Part shown: positions 33,091-42,782 of the stretch, piece by piece
How positions within the stretch are numbered: the first letter of the stretch is position 1
Layout: each line of letters begins with the position of its first letter
Translations under genes and position numbers: made by a program
NCBI RefSeq assembly: GCF_963664555.1
Contig: NZ_OY761461.1
Location: forward strand, 4,691,769 to 4,755,768
Source: Labilibaculum sp.
Lineage (GTDB): Bacteria > Bacteroidota > Bacteroidia > Bacteroidales > Marinifilaceae
Direction: 5' to 3'
DNA length: 64,000 bases
The notes under the pieces: generated by a model
Told to the model about the DNA's origin: nothing
The model's database searches: none
The model's input: only the letters and a program-made list of their open reading frames with translations

Positions 33091-33840
33091 ATGAATAAAT
33101 TAGCAATTGCAATTCTGCTGACCCTGTTCTCCTTTTCGGGATTTACCCAGGAATTGGATGTGAAAAAATGGGTGCAGGAGGCCGATGAAAAAATGAGGGG
33201 TACATCGAGCAAAAGCATCTTTAGCATGACCATTCAAAGAAAATCGTGGTCGCGAACCATTACCATGAAAGCCTGGAGCATTGGCAACGACTATTCTCTA
33301 ATGTACATTCTGTCGCCTGCCAAGGAAAAAGGACAGGTGTTTCTGAAACGCGGCAATGAAATGTGGAACTGGATTCCCAGCATTGAACGAATGGTAAAAA
33401 TTCCGCCTTCGATGATGATGCAATCGTGGATGGGATCGGACTTTACCAACGACGATTTGGTGAAGGAATCGTCGTTGGTAAAAGATTATACCCACAAGCT
33501 GGTGGCCGAAGAGCAGCTGCAGGGATACAACTGCTATAAGATTGAATTGATTCCTACTGAAGATGCTCCGGTTGTTTGGGGTAAAATTTATATGTGGATC
33601 AGTAAAAAAGAGAAACACTGGCTGCGTGCCGAGTATTACGACGAAGATGGTTATCTGATGAAATATGAGGTGTTGTCGGATATCAAAATGGTTGACGACC
33701 GCGAAATGCCTACCCGTTTGGAGATGATTCCTGCCGATGAGGAGGATCAGAAAACCATTCTGATTTATGGCGAAACCGAATTCGATATTCCACTGAAGGA
33801 ATCGTTTTTCTCCATTCAAAACATGAAACGAATCAGGTAG
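33091..33840 (+). CDS. LolA-like outer membrane lipoprotein-sorting protein
   Basis: Periplasmic lipid/lipoprotein carrier-like protein. The start is ATG 33091, which gives a clean signal peptide (MNKLAIAILLTLFSFSGFTQ); the frame is open further upstream but codes nothing sensible. The mature part follows the LolA-like fold: SIFSMTIQRKSWSRTITMKA, PAKEKGQVFLKRGNEMWNWI, PPSMMMQSWMGSDFTNDDLV and YMWISKKEKHWLRAEYYDED. It is first of a five-gene operon with two permeases, an ATPase and a barrel protein, suggesting lipid or lipoprotein traffic between membranes. Confidence 0.85.
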   Translation: MNKLAIAILLTLFSFSGFTQELDVKKWVQEADEKMRGTSSKSIFSMTIQRKSWSRTITMKAWSIGNDYSLMYILSPAKEKGQVFLKRGNEMWNWIPSIERMVKIPPSMMMQSWMGSDFTNDDLVKESSLVKDYTHKLVAEEQLQGYNCYKIELIPTEDAPVVWGKIYMWISKKEKHWLRAEYYDEDGYLMKYEVLSDIKMVDDREMPTRLEMIPADEEDQKTILIYGETEFDIPLKESFFSIQNMKRIR

Positions 33841-33865
33841 TTCCGAACTGCATATACATTTAAAT

Positions 33866-35086
33866 ATGAATACGAATATTAAACTAGCCTGGCGAAATCT
33901 CTGGAGAAATAAAAGAAGAACTTTAATTACAGTTGCTTCCATTTTTTTCGGCGTGCTGTTTTCAGCCTACATGACCTCGATGCAGGAGGGCTCGTATACA
34001 AAAATGGTGGATATTGTGGTGAAGTTTTACTCGGGATACATGCAGGTGCATCATGAGGATTACTGGGAAAACAAGAGCATTAACAACAGTTTCGAATACA
34101 ATCAGGAATTGGTGGATGAACTGCTTGCCAACAAAGATGTCGATTTTGTTTTTCCGCGCCTGGAATCATTTGGTCTGGCCTCATCGAAAGAGTTGACCAA
34201 GGGGGCCATGATTTTTGGTATTGATCCCTTGGGCGAAAATCAGCTGACCAAAATTGCCGATAAGGTCAGGTCAGGAAAATATCTGGAAGCAGAAGATGAG
34301 GGAGTATTGATGGGTGCTGGCTTGGCGAAGTATTTACAGCTAGGTGTAAACGACACTTTGGTGATAATCAGTCAGGGATATCACGGAGTGAGTGCTGCAG
34401 AAAAATTCCCGATTCGAGGCATTATTAAACATGTATCGCCCGAGCTGAATAAAACCATTGTGTACATGAGTCTGGCGAAATGTCAGGAATTTTTTAGTGC
34501 AAAAAACCGCTTGACTTCTCTGGTAATTAATGTGGCCGACAATGATGTAATGAAACGTGCTTTTCATGATCTGAAAAAAAACATCAAAGCCCCCTACTCT
34601 ATTATGAGTTGGGAAGAAATGCAGCCTGAGGTTGTACAGCAGATTGAAGGCGACCGGGCGGGTGGTATCATCATGAAAGCCATTCTTTACATCGTAATCG
34701 CATTTGGAATTTTGGGTACCATTATGATGATGATGATGGAAAGAAGACGCGAATTTGGCGTGATGACTGCCATTGGCATGAGCAAAGGGAAATTGGCCGG
34801 AGTTCTCTTTTTCGAGACAATTTTCATTGGATTTCTGGGCATTCTTTCGGGTTTGGCGGCAAGTTGGCCATTGCTTCTTTTACAAAGTGCAAACCCAATC
34901 CCTCTTAGCGGACAAGCCGCTCAGATGATGGAAGAGTTTGGTTTCGAACCCTACATGTTCTTCTCTACTTCGTGGCAGGTATTTAGCCAGCAGGCCATTA
35001 GTGTATCTGTTATTACCCTCATTATTGCCATTTACCCGGTTGTTTCGGCATTGCGATTAAAAGAAATTAAAGCTTTGAAAGCTTAA
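33866..35086 (+). CDS. ABC transporter permease, FtsX/LolE family (1)
   Basis: Inner-membrane permease of the LolCDE/MacB type. It starts with the usual amphipathic stretch (NIKLAWRNLWRNKRRTLITV), then helix 1, a periplasmic domain (about residues 50-270) and three C-terminal helices with EFGVMTAIGMSKGKLAGVLF (about 292-311) and PVVSALRLKEIKALKA at the end. At 406 aa it has LolC/LolE size. It pairs with the paralogue directly downstream and the ATPase at 36401 to make a mechanotransmission-type transporter. Confidence 0.9.
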   Translation: MNTNIKLAWRNLWRNKRRTLITVASIFFGVLFSAYMTSMQEGSYTKMVDIVVKFYSGYMQVHHEDYWENKSINNSFEYNQELVDELLANKDVDFVFPRLESFGLASSKELTKGAMIFGIDPLGENQLTKIADKVRSGKYLEAEDEGVLMGAGLAKYLQLGVNDTLVIISQGYHGVSAAEKFPIRGIIKHVSPELNKTIVYMSLAKCQEFFSAKNRLTSLVINVADNDVMKRAFHDLKKNIKAPYSIMSWEEMQPEVVQQIEGDRAGGIIMKAILYIVIAFGILGTIMMMMMERRREFGVMTAIGMSKGKLAGVLFFETIFIGFLGILSGLAASWPLLLLQSANPIPLSGQAAQMMEEFGFEPYMFFSTSWQVFSQQAISVSVITLIIAIYPVVSALRLKEIKALKA

Positions 35087-35149
35087 AAAGGCAAAAGGGA
35101 AAAAGGTAAAAGGAGAAAGTCAACAAGCATCAGCTTAAAAGAAAAAGAT

Positions 35150-36367
35150 ATGATCAGATCAGTAGCATGGAGAAATATTTGGCGCAGTCCGCTTCGCTCA
35201 GGAATTATTATTGCTGCAATCAGTATTGGCATGTCGGCAGGTGTATTTACCACCACTTTTACCAAAGGCTGGATGAATCAGCGGCTTGAGGCAGGGGTTG
35301 AAACCGAGGCTTCGCACATACGAATTCAGCAAGCAAAATTTGGAGAGAATTACGACCTGAAAGAATCCATTCCCCAAGCCGCACAACTGGCTGATGAATT
35401 AGCCCGCCTGCCGCAGGTTAATGGCGTAAGTCCGCGAATTGTGATCCAATCGATGCTTGCCTCGGCCGAAACAGGAACGGGAGTTAAAATCATTGGAATC
35501 AACCCCGAAAAAGAAAAGACTGTTACCAATTTGCACGCCAAATTATCTGAAGGAAAATATTTCGAAGGGATGAAGAGAAATCCGATTTTAATTGGAGCCA
35601 AACTGGCTAAAAAACTGAAGGTGAAAATGAAGTCGAAAGTCGTAATTACCGTTCAGGATGCATCGGGAAATATTACCGGAGGAGCTTTTAGAGTATGTGG
35701 CATTTTTGATATCACCAATGGGATGTACGAAGAAACAAATGTGTTTGTGCTCAAGAGCGATCTGGCCCGCTTACTCGGATTGGATGAGCAGGTTTCGCAC
35801 GAAATAATTGTTCATCTGGATGATACGGAACTGATCGATCAGCAGAGCCTGCTGCTAAAGAACAAGCACAAAAATTTGTTGGTTCAGACCTGGAAAGAAG
35901 CCATGCCCGAATTGGGTTATATCAATGAAATTGGAAATCTGTATACCTATATTTTTGTTATCATTATTCTATTGGCTCTGGGCTTTGGAATTGTAAACAC
36001 CATGCTGATGGTGATTCTTGAAAGAGTAAAGGAAATTGGCATGTTAATGGCGGTAGGCATGAGCAAAACCCGGATTTTTGGCATGTTAATGCTGGAAACC
36101 GTTCTGCTGACTTTCACAGGAGGATTTACCGGCATTCTTATTGGCCTGGGTGCCACATACGCCACAATGGAAAACGGGATCAATCTTTCGAGTTACGCCG
36201 CCGGCTTCGAAGACATGGGCTACAGTGCTCATGTGTATCCGGTGGTGGAATTTGAAACACTGCTTGTGATCACAATACTTGTGATTATCACCGGAATTGC
36301 GGCATCAATCTATCCGGCCCGAAAAGCCTTAAAATACCATCCCGCTGATGCGATAAGAACTGAGTAA
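35150..36367 (+). CDS. ABC transporter permease, FtsX/LolC family (2)
   Basis: Second permease of the same complex. Same layout: SVAWRNIWRSPLRSGIIIAA, one helix, a periplasmic domain to about residue 260, then FtsX helices with ERVKEIGMLMAVGMSKTRIF (about 290-309) and YPARKALKYHPADAIRTE at the C-terminus. It lies 63 bases after the first permease and 33 before the ATPase gene. The two permeases are only distantly similar, as expected of a heterodimer. Confidence 0.9.
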   Translation: MIRSVAWRNIWRSPLRSGIIIAAISIGMSAGVFTTTFTKGWMNQRLEAGVETEASHIRIQQAKFGENYDLKESIPQAAQLADELARLPQVNGVSPRIVIQSMLASAETGTGVKIIGINPEKEKTVTNLHAKLSEGKYFEGMKRNPILIGAKLAKKLKVKMKSKVVITVQDASGNITGGAFRVCGIFDITNGMYEETNVFVLKSDLARLLGLDEQVSHEIIVHLDDTELIDQQSLLLKNKHKNLLVQTWKEAMPELGYINEIGNLYTYIFVIIILLALGFGIVNTMLMVILERVKEIGMLMAVGMSKTRIFGMLMLETVLLTFTGGFTGILIGLGATYATMENGINLSSYAAGFEDMGYSAHVYPVVEFETLLVITILVIITGIAASIYPARKALKYHPADAIRTE

Positions 36368-36400
36368 CCGGGTTAATATCCACCTTAAAAGAACTGAAAT

Positions 36401-37087
36401 ATGAACATCATAGAAATTACAAACCTTCATAAGATATACAACGACTCCGAAGTAAATGTTCATGCCGTAAACGGCATTAGCCTTAGCTTCGAAGAAGGTG
36501 AGTTTGCAGCCATTGTAGGACCTTCCGGCTCAGGGAAATCGACCCTGCTAAACATGCTTGGTGGTTTGGATGAGCCTACCAATGGCAAAATTCTGATCGA
36601 CAATAAGGATTTACGTGAGTTAACATCGTCTGATCTGATTAAATTCAGAATGCAGAATATTGGTTTTGTTTTTCAATCGTACAACCTGATTCCGGTTTTA
36701 ACGGCCAGGGAAAATGTGGAATTCATTATGCATCTGCAAAACCGTCCCAAAAAGGAACGGGAAGAAAGAAGCATGGAGTTATTAAATGCCGTTGGTTTAG
36801 AGGGACGAGAAAACAGCCGTCCAAATAAACTTTCCGGCGGACAGCAGCAACGGGTTGCAGTGGCAAGAGCTTTGGCCTCGAAACCCAAATTTGTTTTGGC
36901 CGACGAACCTACTGCAAATCTGGATTCGAAATCGACCGAGAATCTATTGGAGATCATGGAAGACCTGAACAAAAAGGAGAACATCACCTTTATTTTTTCA
37001 ACTCACGACCAAAGAGTTGTGAACAAGGCTCATCGGGTAATCACCCTTGAGGATGGAAAAATTATTAGTGACGAACGCAGACCATAA
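36401..37087 (+). CDS. ABC transporter ATP-binding protein, LolD/MacB type
   Basis: Powers the preceding permease pair. Walker A is GPSGSGKST (residues about 41-49), Q-loop in NIGFVFQSYNL (about 90), signature LSGGQQQRVAVARAL (about 145), Walker B VLADEPTANLDS (about 165), and H-loop in FSTHDQRV (about 205). At 228 aa it is standard for the LolD group. Confidence 0.95.
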   Translation: MNIIEITNLHKIYNDSEVNVHAVNGISLSFEEGEFAAIVGPSGSGKSTLLNMLGGLDEPTNGKILIDNKDLRELTSSDLIKFRMQNIGFVFQSYNLIPVLTARENVEFIMHLQNRPKKEREERSMELLNAVGLEGRENSRPNKLSGGQQQRVAVARALASKPKFVLADEPTANLDSKSTENLLEIMEDLNKKENITFIFSTHDQRVVNKAHRVITLEDGKIISDERRP

Positions 37088-37123
37088 AGCAAATTGCTTC
37101 CTGTTAAATTAGTATCCAGTAAG

Positions 37124-38287
37124 ATGAAAAAAGCCATTCTTGCTCTCTTTCTATTTCTTTCCTTGCTTTCCCATTCGCAGGAACGCAAATGGAATCTGAA
37201 TGGTTATGTGAAAGATCTGTACATGTTTTATCACCCGGAACAGCCTCCTATTGGACCTGAGTTACCAAATTATCATTTGAACACCATTCACAACCGGTTA
37301 AATTTCAATTGGTACGCTAACGAGAAGATTAGCTTTTCAATGGGAATGCGAAATCGCTTGATCATGGGAAATATGGTAAGTGAAATTCCCAATTACCGGG
37401 CTACTGCAAATGTTGACAATGGATACATGGATTTGTCTTGGCTTAGTGCCCGTTCCCACAAATGGTTTTTGCATTCGATAATCGACAGAGCCTACTTTGA
37501 TTGCACCCAAGGCGATTGGCAGTTTCGTATTGGGCGTCAGAGAATCAATTGGGGAATCAGCAAGGTTTGGAATCCCAATGATGTTTTCAACAGCTTCTCT
37601 TATTTCGATTTTGACTATGAAGAACGTCCGGGCAGTGATGCCGTCAATATCAGACATTATCCGAGCGTTACCTCTTCGATGGAACTGGTATTTAAAATGG
37701 CAGACCATTCCAGTGAAATGGCCTTAGCCGCCATGTACCGATTCTCGAAATGGAATTACGATTTTCAATTGTTATCCGGTTGGGTTGGCGATGACTATGT
37801 GCTGGGCGGCGGATGGTCCGGCGATATCATGGGCGGCGGTTTTCGTGGCGAAATATCTTACTTTACTCCCCGCCCGACGAAGAACAGTTCCAAAGAAGCA
37901 AAAGTTGCTTCCCTATCCTACGATTACACCCTGAAGAACAATCTCACTCTTTCAATCGAAGGACTTTTCAACAGCAATGGCAGCACAAAAAATGCGGTCG
38001 GTTCAAATGTTCTTTTTGATCAAAACTTGTCAGCGAAAATGCTTTCCCGGGCTAAATATTCGGTATTTGGACAGCTGGCTTATCCAATTACTCCCTTATT
38101 CAATGCCAGCTTATCAACAATTTTCAACCCTTCGGATCATTCCTGCTACCTCAATCCTTCGTTTAGCTATTCTCTTAGCGAAAACATTGAACTAATGCTG
38201 ACCACTCAATTGTTTTTTGGTAAAAATGGCAGTGAATTTGGAGATATTGGACAAGTAGCTTTTGGAAGATTACGATGGAGTTTTTAA
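37124..38287 (+). CDS. Outer membrane beta-barrel protein, porin-like
   Basis: 387 aa from ATG 37124, chosen because it gives a proper signal peptide (KKAILALFLFLSLLSHSQ); the frame is open to a TTG at 37094. The mature protein is rich in aromatic, alternating strands (NRLNFNWYANEKISFSMGMR, FRIGRQRINWGISKVWNPND, GEISYFTPRP) and ends in RLRWSF, the C-terminal Phe typical of barrels. GRQRINWG recalls DUF1302-type porins. It closes the LolA-like/ABC operon and may be the outer-membrane partner. Confidence 0.78.
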   Translation: MKKAILALFLFLSLLSHSQERKWNLNGYVKDLYMFYHPEQPPIGPELPNYHLNTIHNRLNFNWYANEKISFSMGMRNRLIMGNMVSEIPNYRATANVDNGYMDLSWLSARSHKWFLHSIIDRAYFDCTQGDWQFRIGRQRINWGISKVWNPNDVFNSFSYFDFDYEERPGSDAVNIRHYPSVTSSMELVFKMADHSSEMALAAMYRFSKWNYDFQLLSGWVGDDYVLGGGWSGDIMGGGFRGEISYFTPRPTKNSSKEAKVASLSYDYTLKNNLTLSIEGLFNSNGSTKNAVGSNVLFDQNLSAKMLSRAKYSVFGQLAYPITPLFNASLSTIFNPSDHSCYLNPSFSYSLSENIELMLTTQLFFGKNGSEFGDIGQVAFGRLRWSF

Positions 38288-38296
38288 AGGGATTTG

Positions 38297-38812
38297 TTAT
38301 TTCCAATCCTTCCATTCCGATTTCAGTACCGACATCACCAATTTATCATGGTATTCTCCATTTCGAAGTGCAGCTTCCCTGTAACGACCTTCCAAAACAA
38401 AACCTGCCCGCTCATAAGCTTTTACACCGGCAATGTTAGGCACCGAAACCGTCAGCATGATGCGGTTCAAACCCAATTCTTCAAAACCCATTTTCACAAT
38501 CTTTCGAGTGACTTGGGTACCAATTCCCTTTCCCCAATGATCCTTATCGCCTATGAAAATGAAATATTCTCCCGATTTATTAATCGTTGAAATGCCACTG
38601 ATGCCTGCGTAACCAACAAAAACACCATCCACAAAAATTCCGTGATTGCTGTTCCTTTTATCACTAATGGCCTGTGCATACCAATCTTCAATCTGTTGGT
38701 CGGTTTTCATCGCCTGAAATATTGACAAGGAGTAAATGATTGCTTCCTCATCTTTAATCCATTTGCAGAATGACGGAAGGTTTTCGGGGGTGAGTGGTTT
38801 TAGTTTAATCAT
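38297..38812 (-). CDS. GNAT N-acetyltransferase (RimJ/RimL type)
   Basis: Acetyl-CoA-dependent acetyltransferase; substrate unknown. GNAT motif A is DKDHWGKGIGTQVTRKIVKM (residues about 93-112), with GLNRIMLTVSVPNIAGVKAY (about 117-136) and ERAGFVLEGRYREAAL. At 171 aa it is complete. Convergent with the barrel gene, separated by only 9 bases. Confidence 0.88.
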   Translation of the reverse strand: MIKLKPLTPENLPSFCKWIKDEEAIIYSLSIFQAMKTDQQIEDWYAQAISDKRNSNHGIFVDGVFVGYAGISGISTINKSGEYFIFIGDKDHWGKGIGTQVTRKIVKMGFEELGLNRIMLTVSVPNIAGVKAYERAGFVLEGRYREAALRNGEYHDKLVMSVLKSEWKDWK

Positions 38813-38874
38813 TTATTTTTCTTTAAAAGCTCCACCTAAAATCGGAGATAATTAATAAGCTTTATATCTTTTTT

Positions 38875-39153
38875 CTACCACAAAAAAAGCAAATATGCAT
38901 AAGCAAGAGCAAACAAAACAGCAACGCTAACTGCAACAATTAAAACCCGTCTATTTTCACGATGAATCTTAAATCTAATTTTTTCTTTAATGTTAGTTAA
39001 TTCCGCATTGGGTACTTTTTTAAACCTGAGAAAGGTTCTTCTGCTTTCTTTAATTTTAATATTATCCCGGAAACCAGGTTTTTGAGAATGAAGTTCAGAT
39101 TTATTCTCTTTCATTCTTCTAATCATATCGAAAACGTGACCTGCTGATGACAT
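38875..39153 (-). CDS. Small tail-anchored hypothetical protein
   Basis: 92 aa. The first ~68 residues are soluble, basic and helical (MIRRMKENKSELHSQKPG, RENRR). A single membrane helix at the C-terminus (VLIVAVSVAVLFALAYAYLL) leaves only a few residues outside, as in a tail-anchored protein facing the cytoplasm. No family recognised. The same strand carries another membrane protein upstream. Confidence 0.7.
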   Translation of the reverse strand: MSSAGHVFDMIRRMKENKSELHSQKPGFRDNIKIKESRRTFLRFKKVPNAELTNIKEKIRFKIHRENRRVLIVAVSVAVLFALAYAYLLFLW

Positions 39154-39212
39154 TCAGTTTCATTTTTTAAAATATCTACAATATATATTAATTAACAATA
39201 ATAGAAAAATAA

Positions 39213-39246
39213 AAACTCCCTTTCGGTTGAAACAAAAAGGGAGCTT
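39213..39246 (-). terminator. Intrinsic terminator (minus strand)
   Basis: CTCCCTTT (39216-39223) pairs with AAAGGGAG (39236-39243). On the minus strand the stem is followed by TTTTTATTTTTC. It ends the membrane protein gene at 39269. Confidence 0.8.
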
Positions 39247-39268
39247 TTACAGGTATTGATATCTTTTT

Positions 39269-39718
39269 TTAGAAGCCCTGACTTGCAGCAACAATAATTG
39301 CAACAATCATTCCGATTGGGTATAAGGCAAGCATCACAATTGTGAAAATTCCCATAAACTTGTAGTGCGATTTCATGTATTTCATCGACTCGGTAAGGCT
39401 TTGCGTGCTCTTACCTGCAAGTGCAAGCTTTGCTTTATTTGCAAATTGCAGCAGATAATAGATTGGAAAGAAGTACACTCCCGCCAGTACCAAATATAAA
39501 AACCCGATTCCTCCAATAGGAAATGGCAGTATACTTGCCATTGATCCGGCCAAGGCAAACACTGCGAATGATCCCAACACCATGAATCCCATAAAAATAA
39601 AGCCAACAATGGCTAAAAACTTCGCCCACTTAGCGGTTTCACGTAAATATGCTTCTGCCTGAGTTTCCAGCAACAACTCATTTTTAATTTCAGTTCCTTG
39701 TGTTTCTAAATTCTCCAT
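39269..39718 (-). CDS. DUF5362-like small integral membrane protein
   Basis: 149 aa with four predicted membrane helices (FLAIVGFIFMGFMVLGSFAV, GGIGFLYLVLAGVYFFPIYY, FMGIFTIVMLALYPIGMIVA and the short one between). Between helices lies FANKAKLALAGKSTQSLTES, the soluble loop typical of this Bacteroidota family. Inner membrane; function unknown. Single-gene unit with its own terminator. Confidence 0.75.
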   Translation of the reverse strand: MENLETQGTEIKNELLLETQAEAYLRETAKWAKFLAIVGFIFMGFMVLGSFAVFALAGSMASILPFPIGGIGFLYLVLAGVYFFPIYYLLQFANKAKLALAGKSTQSLTESMKYMKSHYKFMGIFTIVMLALYPIGMIVAIIVAASQGF

Positions 39719-39875
39719 GAATCAATAATTAGTGTTATGATTTTTATAAAGAGCGCTAAGTTATTATTTATTTAAAAATCTAAAAATTAAAATTCAAACT
39801 TTACACGTTCATACTGTTTACCGCAGAATTTTGGCAAAATATAATTATTTCCTTTTTCATTCCTTAATTAAAGCA

Positions 39876-41231
39876 CTACCATCTCACGGTAAACACGGTC
39901 TCTCCCACTTTCGAACGGCAAAGAAGACTGCCGCCATGGGCACGCATAATCTGACGGGAATAACTCAAGCCAATGCCCGATCCGTTCTCTTTTGTGGTGA
40001 AAAAGGGAATGAAAATTTCATCTGCAATTTCCTCCGAAATACCATGACCGTTATCTGATACTCTGATCTCTGTAATTTCGCCCTTTTGAATGGAAGTTAC
40101 AGCAATAGCTGCATTGGAATCTGCTCCGGAAGGCTGTCCGTTGAAAGCTTCTGCCGCATTTTTCACCAGATTAATAATTACCTGAACCATCATTTGTTCA
40201 TCAGCCGTAAACCGAAAATTTTTAACGGGTGGTGTCAACTTTAAATTTCCGAAAAAACTCTCTTTTATGGGCGACAACAGAATATTCAAACGCTCGAAAA
40301 AAGAATGAGTATCGATGATAGCTAATTTAGGTTCCGGTGCCTTGGACAATACCCGATACGATTGTACAAAACGAATCAATGCTTCGCTCATTTCGGTAAT
40401 CACGCCCAAACCGTTAATGGTTTTTTCTACATGAATATCTTCAGACACATCCGTTATGGCGCCCAATTTCTGCTCCCATATTCTTTTCAGGGACTGTGAA
40501 ATGGAAGTAACCGGAGCCAATGAATTCATTATTTCGTGACTCAGTACTCTAATCAGTTTTACCCAGGCATCAATTTCCTTGCGTTCCAATTCTCCCCGGA
40601 TATCCTGTAAAGTTATCAGCCTCACTTCTTCATTCTCCAGACGAATTACCGAACATCTCGAAATCACCTGTATCCGTTCTTTTTTTAAGATGAGATCCAA
40701 TACTTTTTTCTGGCGGTTTTTTAGTTCTGTAAGACCTGATGTAAATTTTGAATCGACCTGATCGAGTTGCTTAATATGTGTGAAAGTCTTTAAGCTGAGT
40801 AGTTCCAAGGCCGCCGAATTCACATCAGTAACGTAACCATCTTCGGCAAGTACCACAACTCCGGTTGCAATATTCTGAAGAATTTCTCCGAAATATTTCT
40901 CCTTAATTTTGCTTTTCACCTGCACTTGCTGCAAAATGCCGTTCAGCTCGTTCAAACTTTGATGCAGTTCGTTAATAATGGCATTGCCTGTTTTAATGGG
41001 GAAACGCAAAGTGGTATCTTCATTTTTAATGGACTGAACAAAGTAGTTCATCTCCTTGTGCGTTTTGTTCAAAAAACGCACAAATTGAAGTACCAAGACA
41101 ATTTCGGCGCAGAGAATTGGGAATGCGAAATAATAGGATGCCTGCGAAAGAAAACAGCCAATCAGCACTGCGAAAAAAATCACAAAACCAAGCCGTACGA
41201 ATAAAGCTGAATTGTAGTGTCTATAAGCCAT
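39876..41231 (-). CDS. NtrB-type sensor histidine kinase
   Basis: Membrane-bound kinase that partners the regulator encoded directly upstream (11-base overlap). Two N-terminal helices (residues about 10-55), a HAMP-like linker, then a PAS domain (about 105-190, KYFGEILQNIATGVVVLAED). The H-box is LSHEIMNSLAPVTS (about 230), with N-box IINLVKNAAEAF (about 355), G1 VSDNGHGI (about 397) and G2 GSGIGLSYSRQIMRAHGG (about 420). It has no large periplasmic sensor domain, so the signal is probably in the membrane or cytoplasm. Confidence 0.92.
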   Translation of the reverse strand: MAYRHYNSALFVRLGFVIFFAVLIGCFLSQASYYFAFPILCAEIVLVLQFVRFLNKTHKEMNYFVQSIKNEDTTLRFPIKTGNAIINELHQSLNELNGILQQVQVKSKIKEKYFGEILQNIATGVVVLAEDGYVTDVNSAALELLSLKTFTHIKQLDQVDSKFTSGLTELKNRQKKVLDLILKKERIQVISRCSVIRLENEEVRLITLQDIRGELERKEIDAWVKLIRVLSHEIMNSLAPVTSISQSLKRIWEQKLGAITDVSEDIHVEKTINGLGVITEMSEALIRFVQSYRVLSKAPEPKLAIIDTHSFFERLNILLSPIKESFFGNLKLTPPVKNFRFTADEQMMVQVIINLVKNAAEAFNGQPSGADSNAAIAVTSIQKGEITEIRVSDNGHGISEEIADEIFIPFFTTKENGSGIGLSYSRQIMRAHGGSLLCRSKVGETVFTVRW

Positions 41232-42585
41232 ACTTCTTAATTTTATTGTAAAGGGTTTGTCGTGTTACTCCTAATTGCGCCGATACAGCAGAAAGATTCC
41301 CCATTTGCTTTTCGATTGCTCCCAAAATCAACTGCTTCTCCATATCTTCCAATGTGCCGCCAAAGGCTTCAGCAGCCGAGAATTCATCCATTTTAAAAAC
41401 AAAATCTTTTGCACTAATTAAGTGTGTATCGCTAAGGATTACAGCTTTTTCTATAGCATGCTGCAATTCACGAACATTACCGGGCCAACGGTAAGTTTGT
41501 AATTTCGCGATGGCTTCCGGTGCAATAACAAGTCCGTTCTTATTGTATTTTTCAGCGTAAAGCTTCACAAAAAACTGCACCAATTCGGGAATGTCAGCAA
41601 TACGGTCGCGCAAGGACGGCAATTCAATTTGTATGGTGTTAATCCGGTAAAGCAAATCTTCCCGAAAACGTCCTTCTCCAATCATTTTAACCAGATTACA
41701 GTTGGTCGCACAAACCAATCGTACATCAATATCAACAGGCAAATTTTCGCCCAGTCGGGTTAGTGTTCTGTTCTGCAGTACCGATAGCAGCTTCGCCTGC
41801 ATTGGCATGGATAAATTTCCAATTTCGTCGAGAAAGAGTGTGCCTTCGTTGGCCGCTTCAATTTTCCCCATTCTATCCATTCCGGCATCGGTAAATGCTC
41901 CTTTTTTGTGCCCGAACAATTCACTCTCAAACAAATTTTCGGCTATGGATCCCATATCAACGGTAACCATCACCTTCTTCGCCCGGTTGGAAAGCCGGTG
42001 AATCTCCCGGGCAACCAATTCCTTTCCGGTTCCATTTTCTCCCGTAATCAGAATATTCGCATTGGTCATGGCCACTTTTCGAACCACGGCCATCACTTTT
42101 TCCCAAGCCGGCGAACTTCCAATAATGTGATTCTTATTTTTGTTGATTTCAGCAATCAATTCATTTTCCTTTAAGCGAAGATTCTTTACCTCTTTTCTGG
42201 AATGGCTTAATTTCCAGGCCATCTCGATAGTCGTCAGCATCTTCTCATTCTCCCAAGGTTTCAGAACAAAATCGACAGCTCCCGAACGCACTGCTTTCAC
42301 AGCCAACTCTACATCTCCATAGGCAGTAATCATGACCACACTCAATCCCGAATTGTATTCCAAAATCTGATTCAACCAATAAATTCCTTCGTTTCCGGTA
42401 TTAATTCCTGCTTTAAAATTCATATCCAAAAGCACAACATCGTAGCTGTCACTTTTCAATTCTGAAAGCAAGGCGTTTGGACTCGACAAACATTTTACTT
42501 TTTTACAGCTTCCTGTCAGTAACAAATCCAAAGCGCTTAAAATGCTTTTATTGTCATCAACAATTAAAATTTTGGCTTCTTTCAT
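41221..42585 (-). CDS. Sigma-54-dependent response regulator (NtrC/ZraR type)
   Basis: Activates sigma-54 promoters after phosphorylation. Receiver domain: ILIVDDNKSILSAL with phospho-Asp in VVLLDMNFK (about residue 55). AAA+ domain: Walker A GENGTGKELVAREI (about 175), the sigma-54-contact loop reads GAFTDA rather than GAFTGA (about 220), Walker B GTLFLDEIGN, and Arg finger in RFREDLLYRIN (about 305). A Fis-type helix-turn-helix closes the protein (SAVSAQLGVTRQTLYNKIKK). GAFTDA is a known natural variant, so activity is expected. It is divergent from the efflux operon at 42973, its probable target. Confidence 0.95.
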   Translation of the reverse strand: MKEAKILIVDDNKSILSALDLLLTGSCKKVKCLSSPNALLSELKSDSYDVVLLDMNFKAGINTGNEGIYWLNQILEYNSGLSVVMITAYGDVELAVKAVRSGAVDFVLKPWENEKMLTTIEMAWKLSHSRKEVKNLRLKENELIAEINKNKNHIIGSSPAWEKVMAVVRKVAMTNANILITGENGTGKELVAREIHRLSNRAKKVMVTVDMGSIAENLFESELFGHKKGAFTDAGMDRMGKIEAANEGTLFLDEIGNLSMPMQAKLLSVLQNRTLTRLGENLPVDIDVRLVCATNCNLVKMIGEGRFREDLLYRINTIQIELPSLRDRIADIPELVQFFVKLYAEKYNKNGLVIAPEAIAKLQTYRWPGNVRELQHAIEKAVILSDTHLISAKDFVFKMDEFSAAEAFGGTLEDMEKQLILGAIEKQMGNLSAVSAQLGVTRQTLYNKIKKYGL

Positions 42586-42680
42586 TTTTAGTAAAGATAT
42601 GAGATGTGAGAGATGAGATTTTAGATCCTCAATGGTACATTATCTAATTTTTATCTAAAGTAAAAAGCTTTTCAAAAAAT

Positions 42681-42697
42681 TAGACAACGATTGTCTA
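42681..42697. promoter_or_regulatory. Palindromic site, candidate enhancer for the sigma-54 activator
   Basis: TAGACAACGATTGTCTA is a perfect 7+7 inverted repeat with a 3-bp centre, in the region between the regulator gene and the efflux operon. It lies about 65 bases upstream of the -24/-12-like site, a usual distance for an NtrC-type enhancer. A weaker AGAC...GTCT pair follows at 42721-42739. Confidence 0.6.
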
Positions 42698-42761
42698 TTT
42701 TTTTTACACTTCCATTTTACAGACACAACACAAACGTCTACTAATGTAAAACTTACAAGCC

Positions 42762-42778
42762 TTGGCACAGGATTGGAT
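42762..42778 (+). promoter_or_regulatory. Candidate sigma-54 (-24/-12) promoter of the efflux operon
   Basis: TTGGCACAGGATTGGAT: the -24 part TTGGCAC is a full match to TGGCAC, while the -12 part TGGAT matches TTGCW only partly. Spacing is correct. It points towards the adaptor gene about 195 bases downstream. Confidence 0.5.
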
Positions 42779-42782
42779 AAGC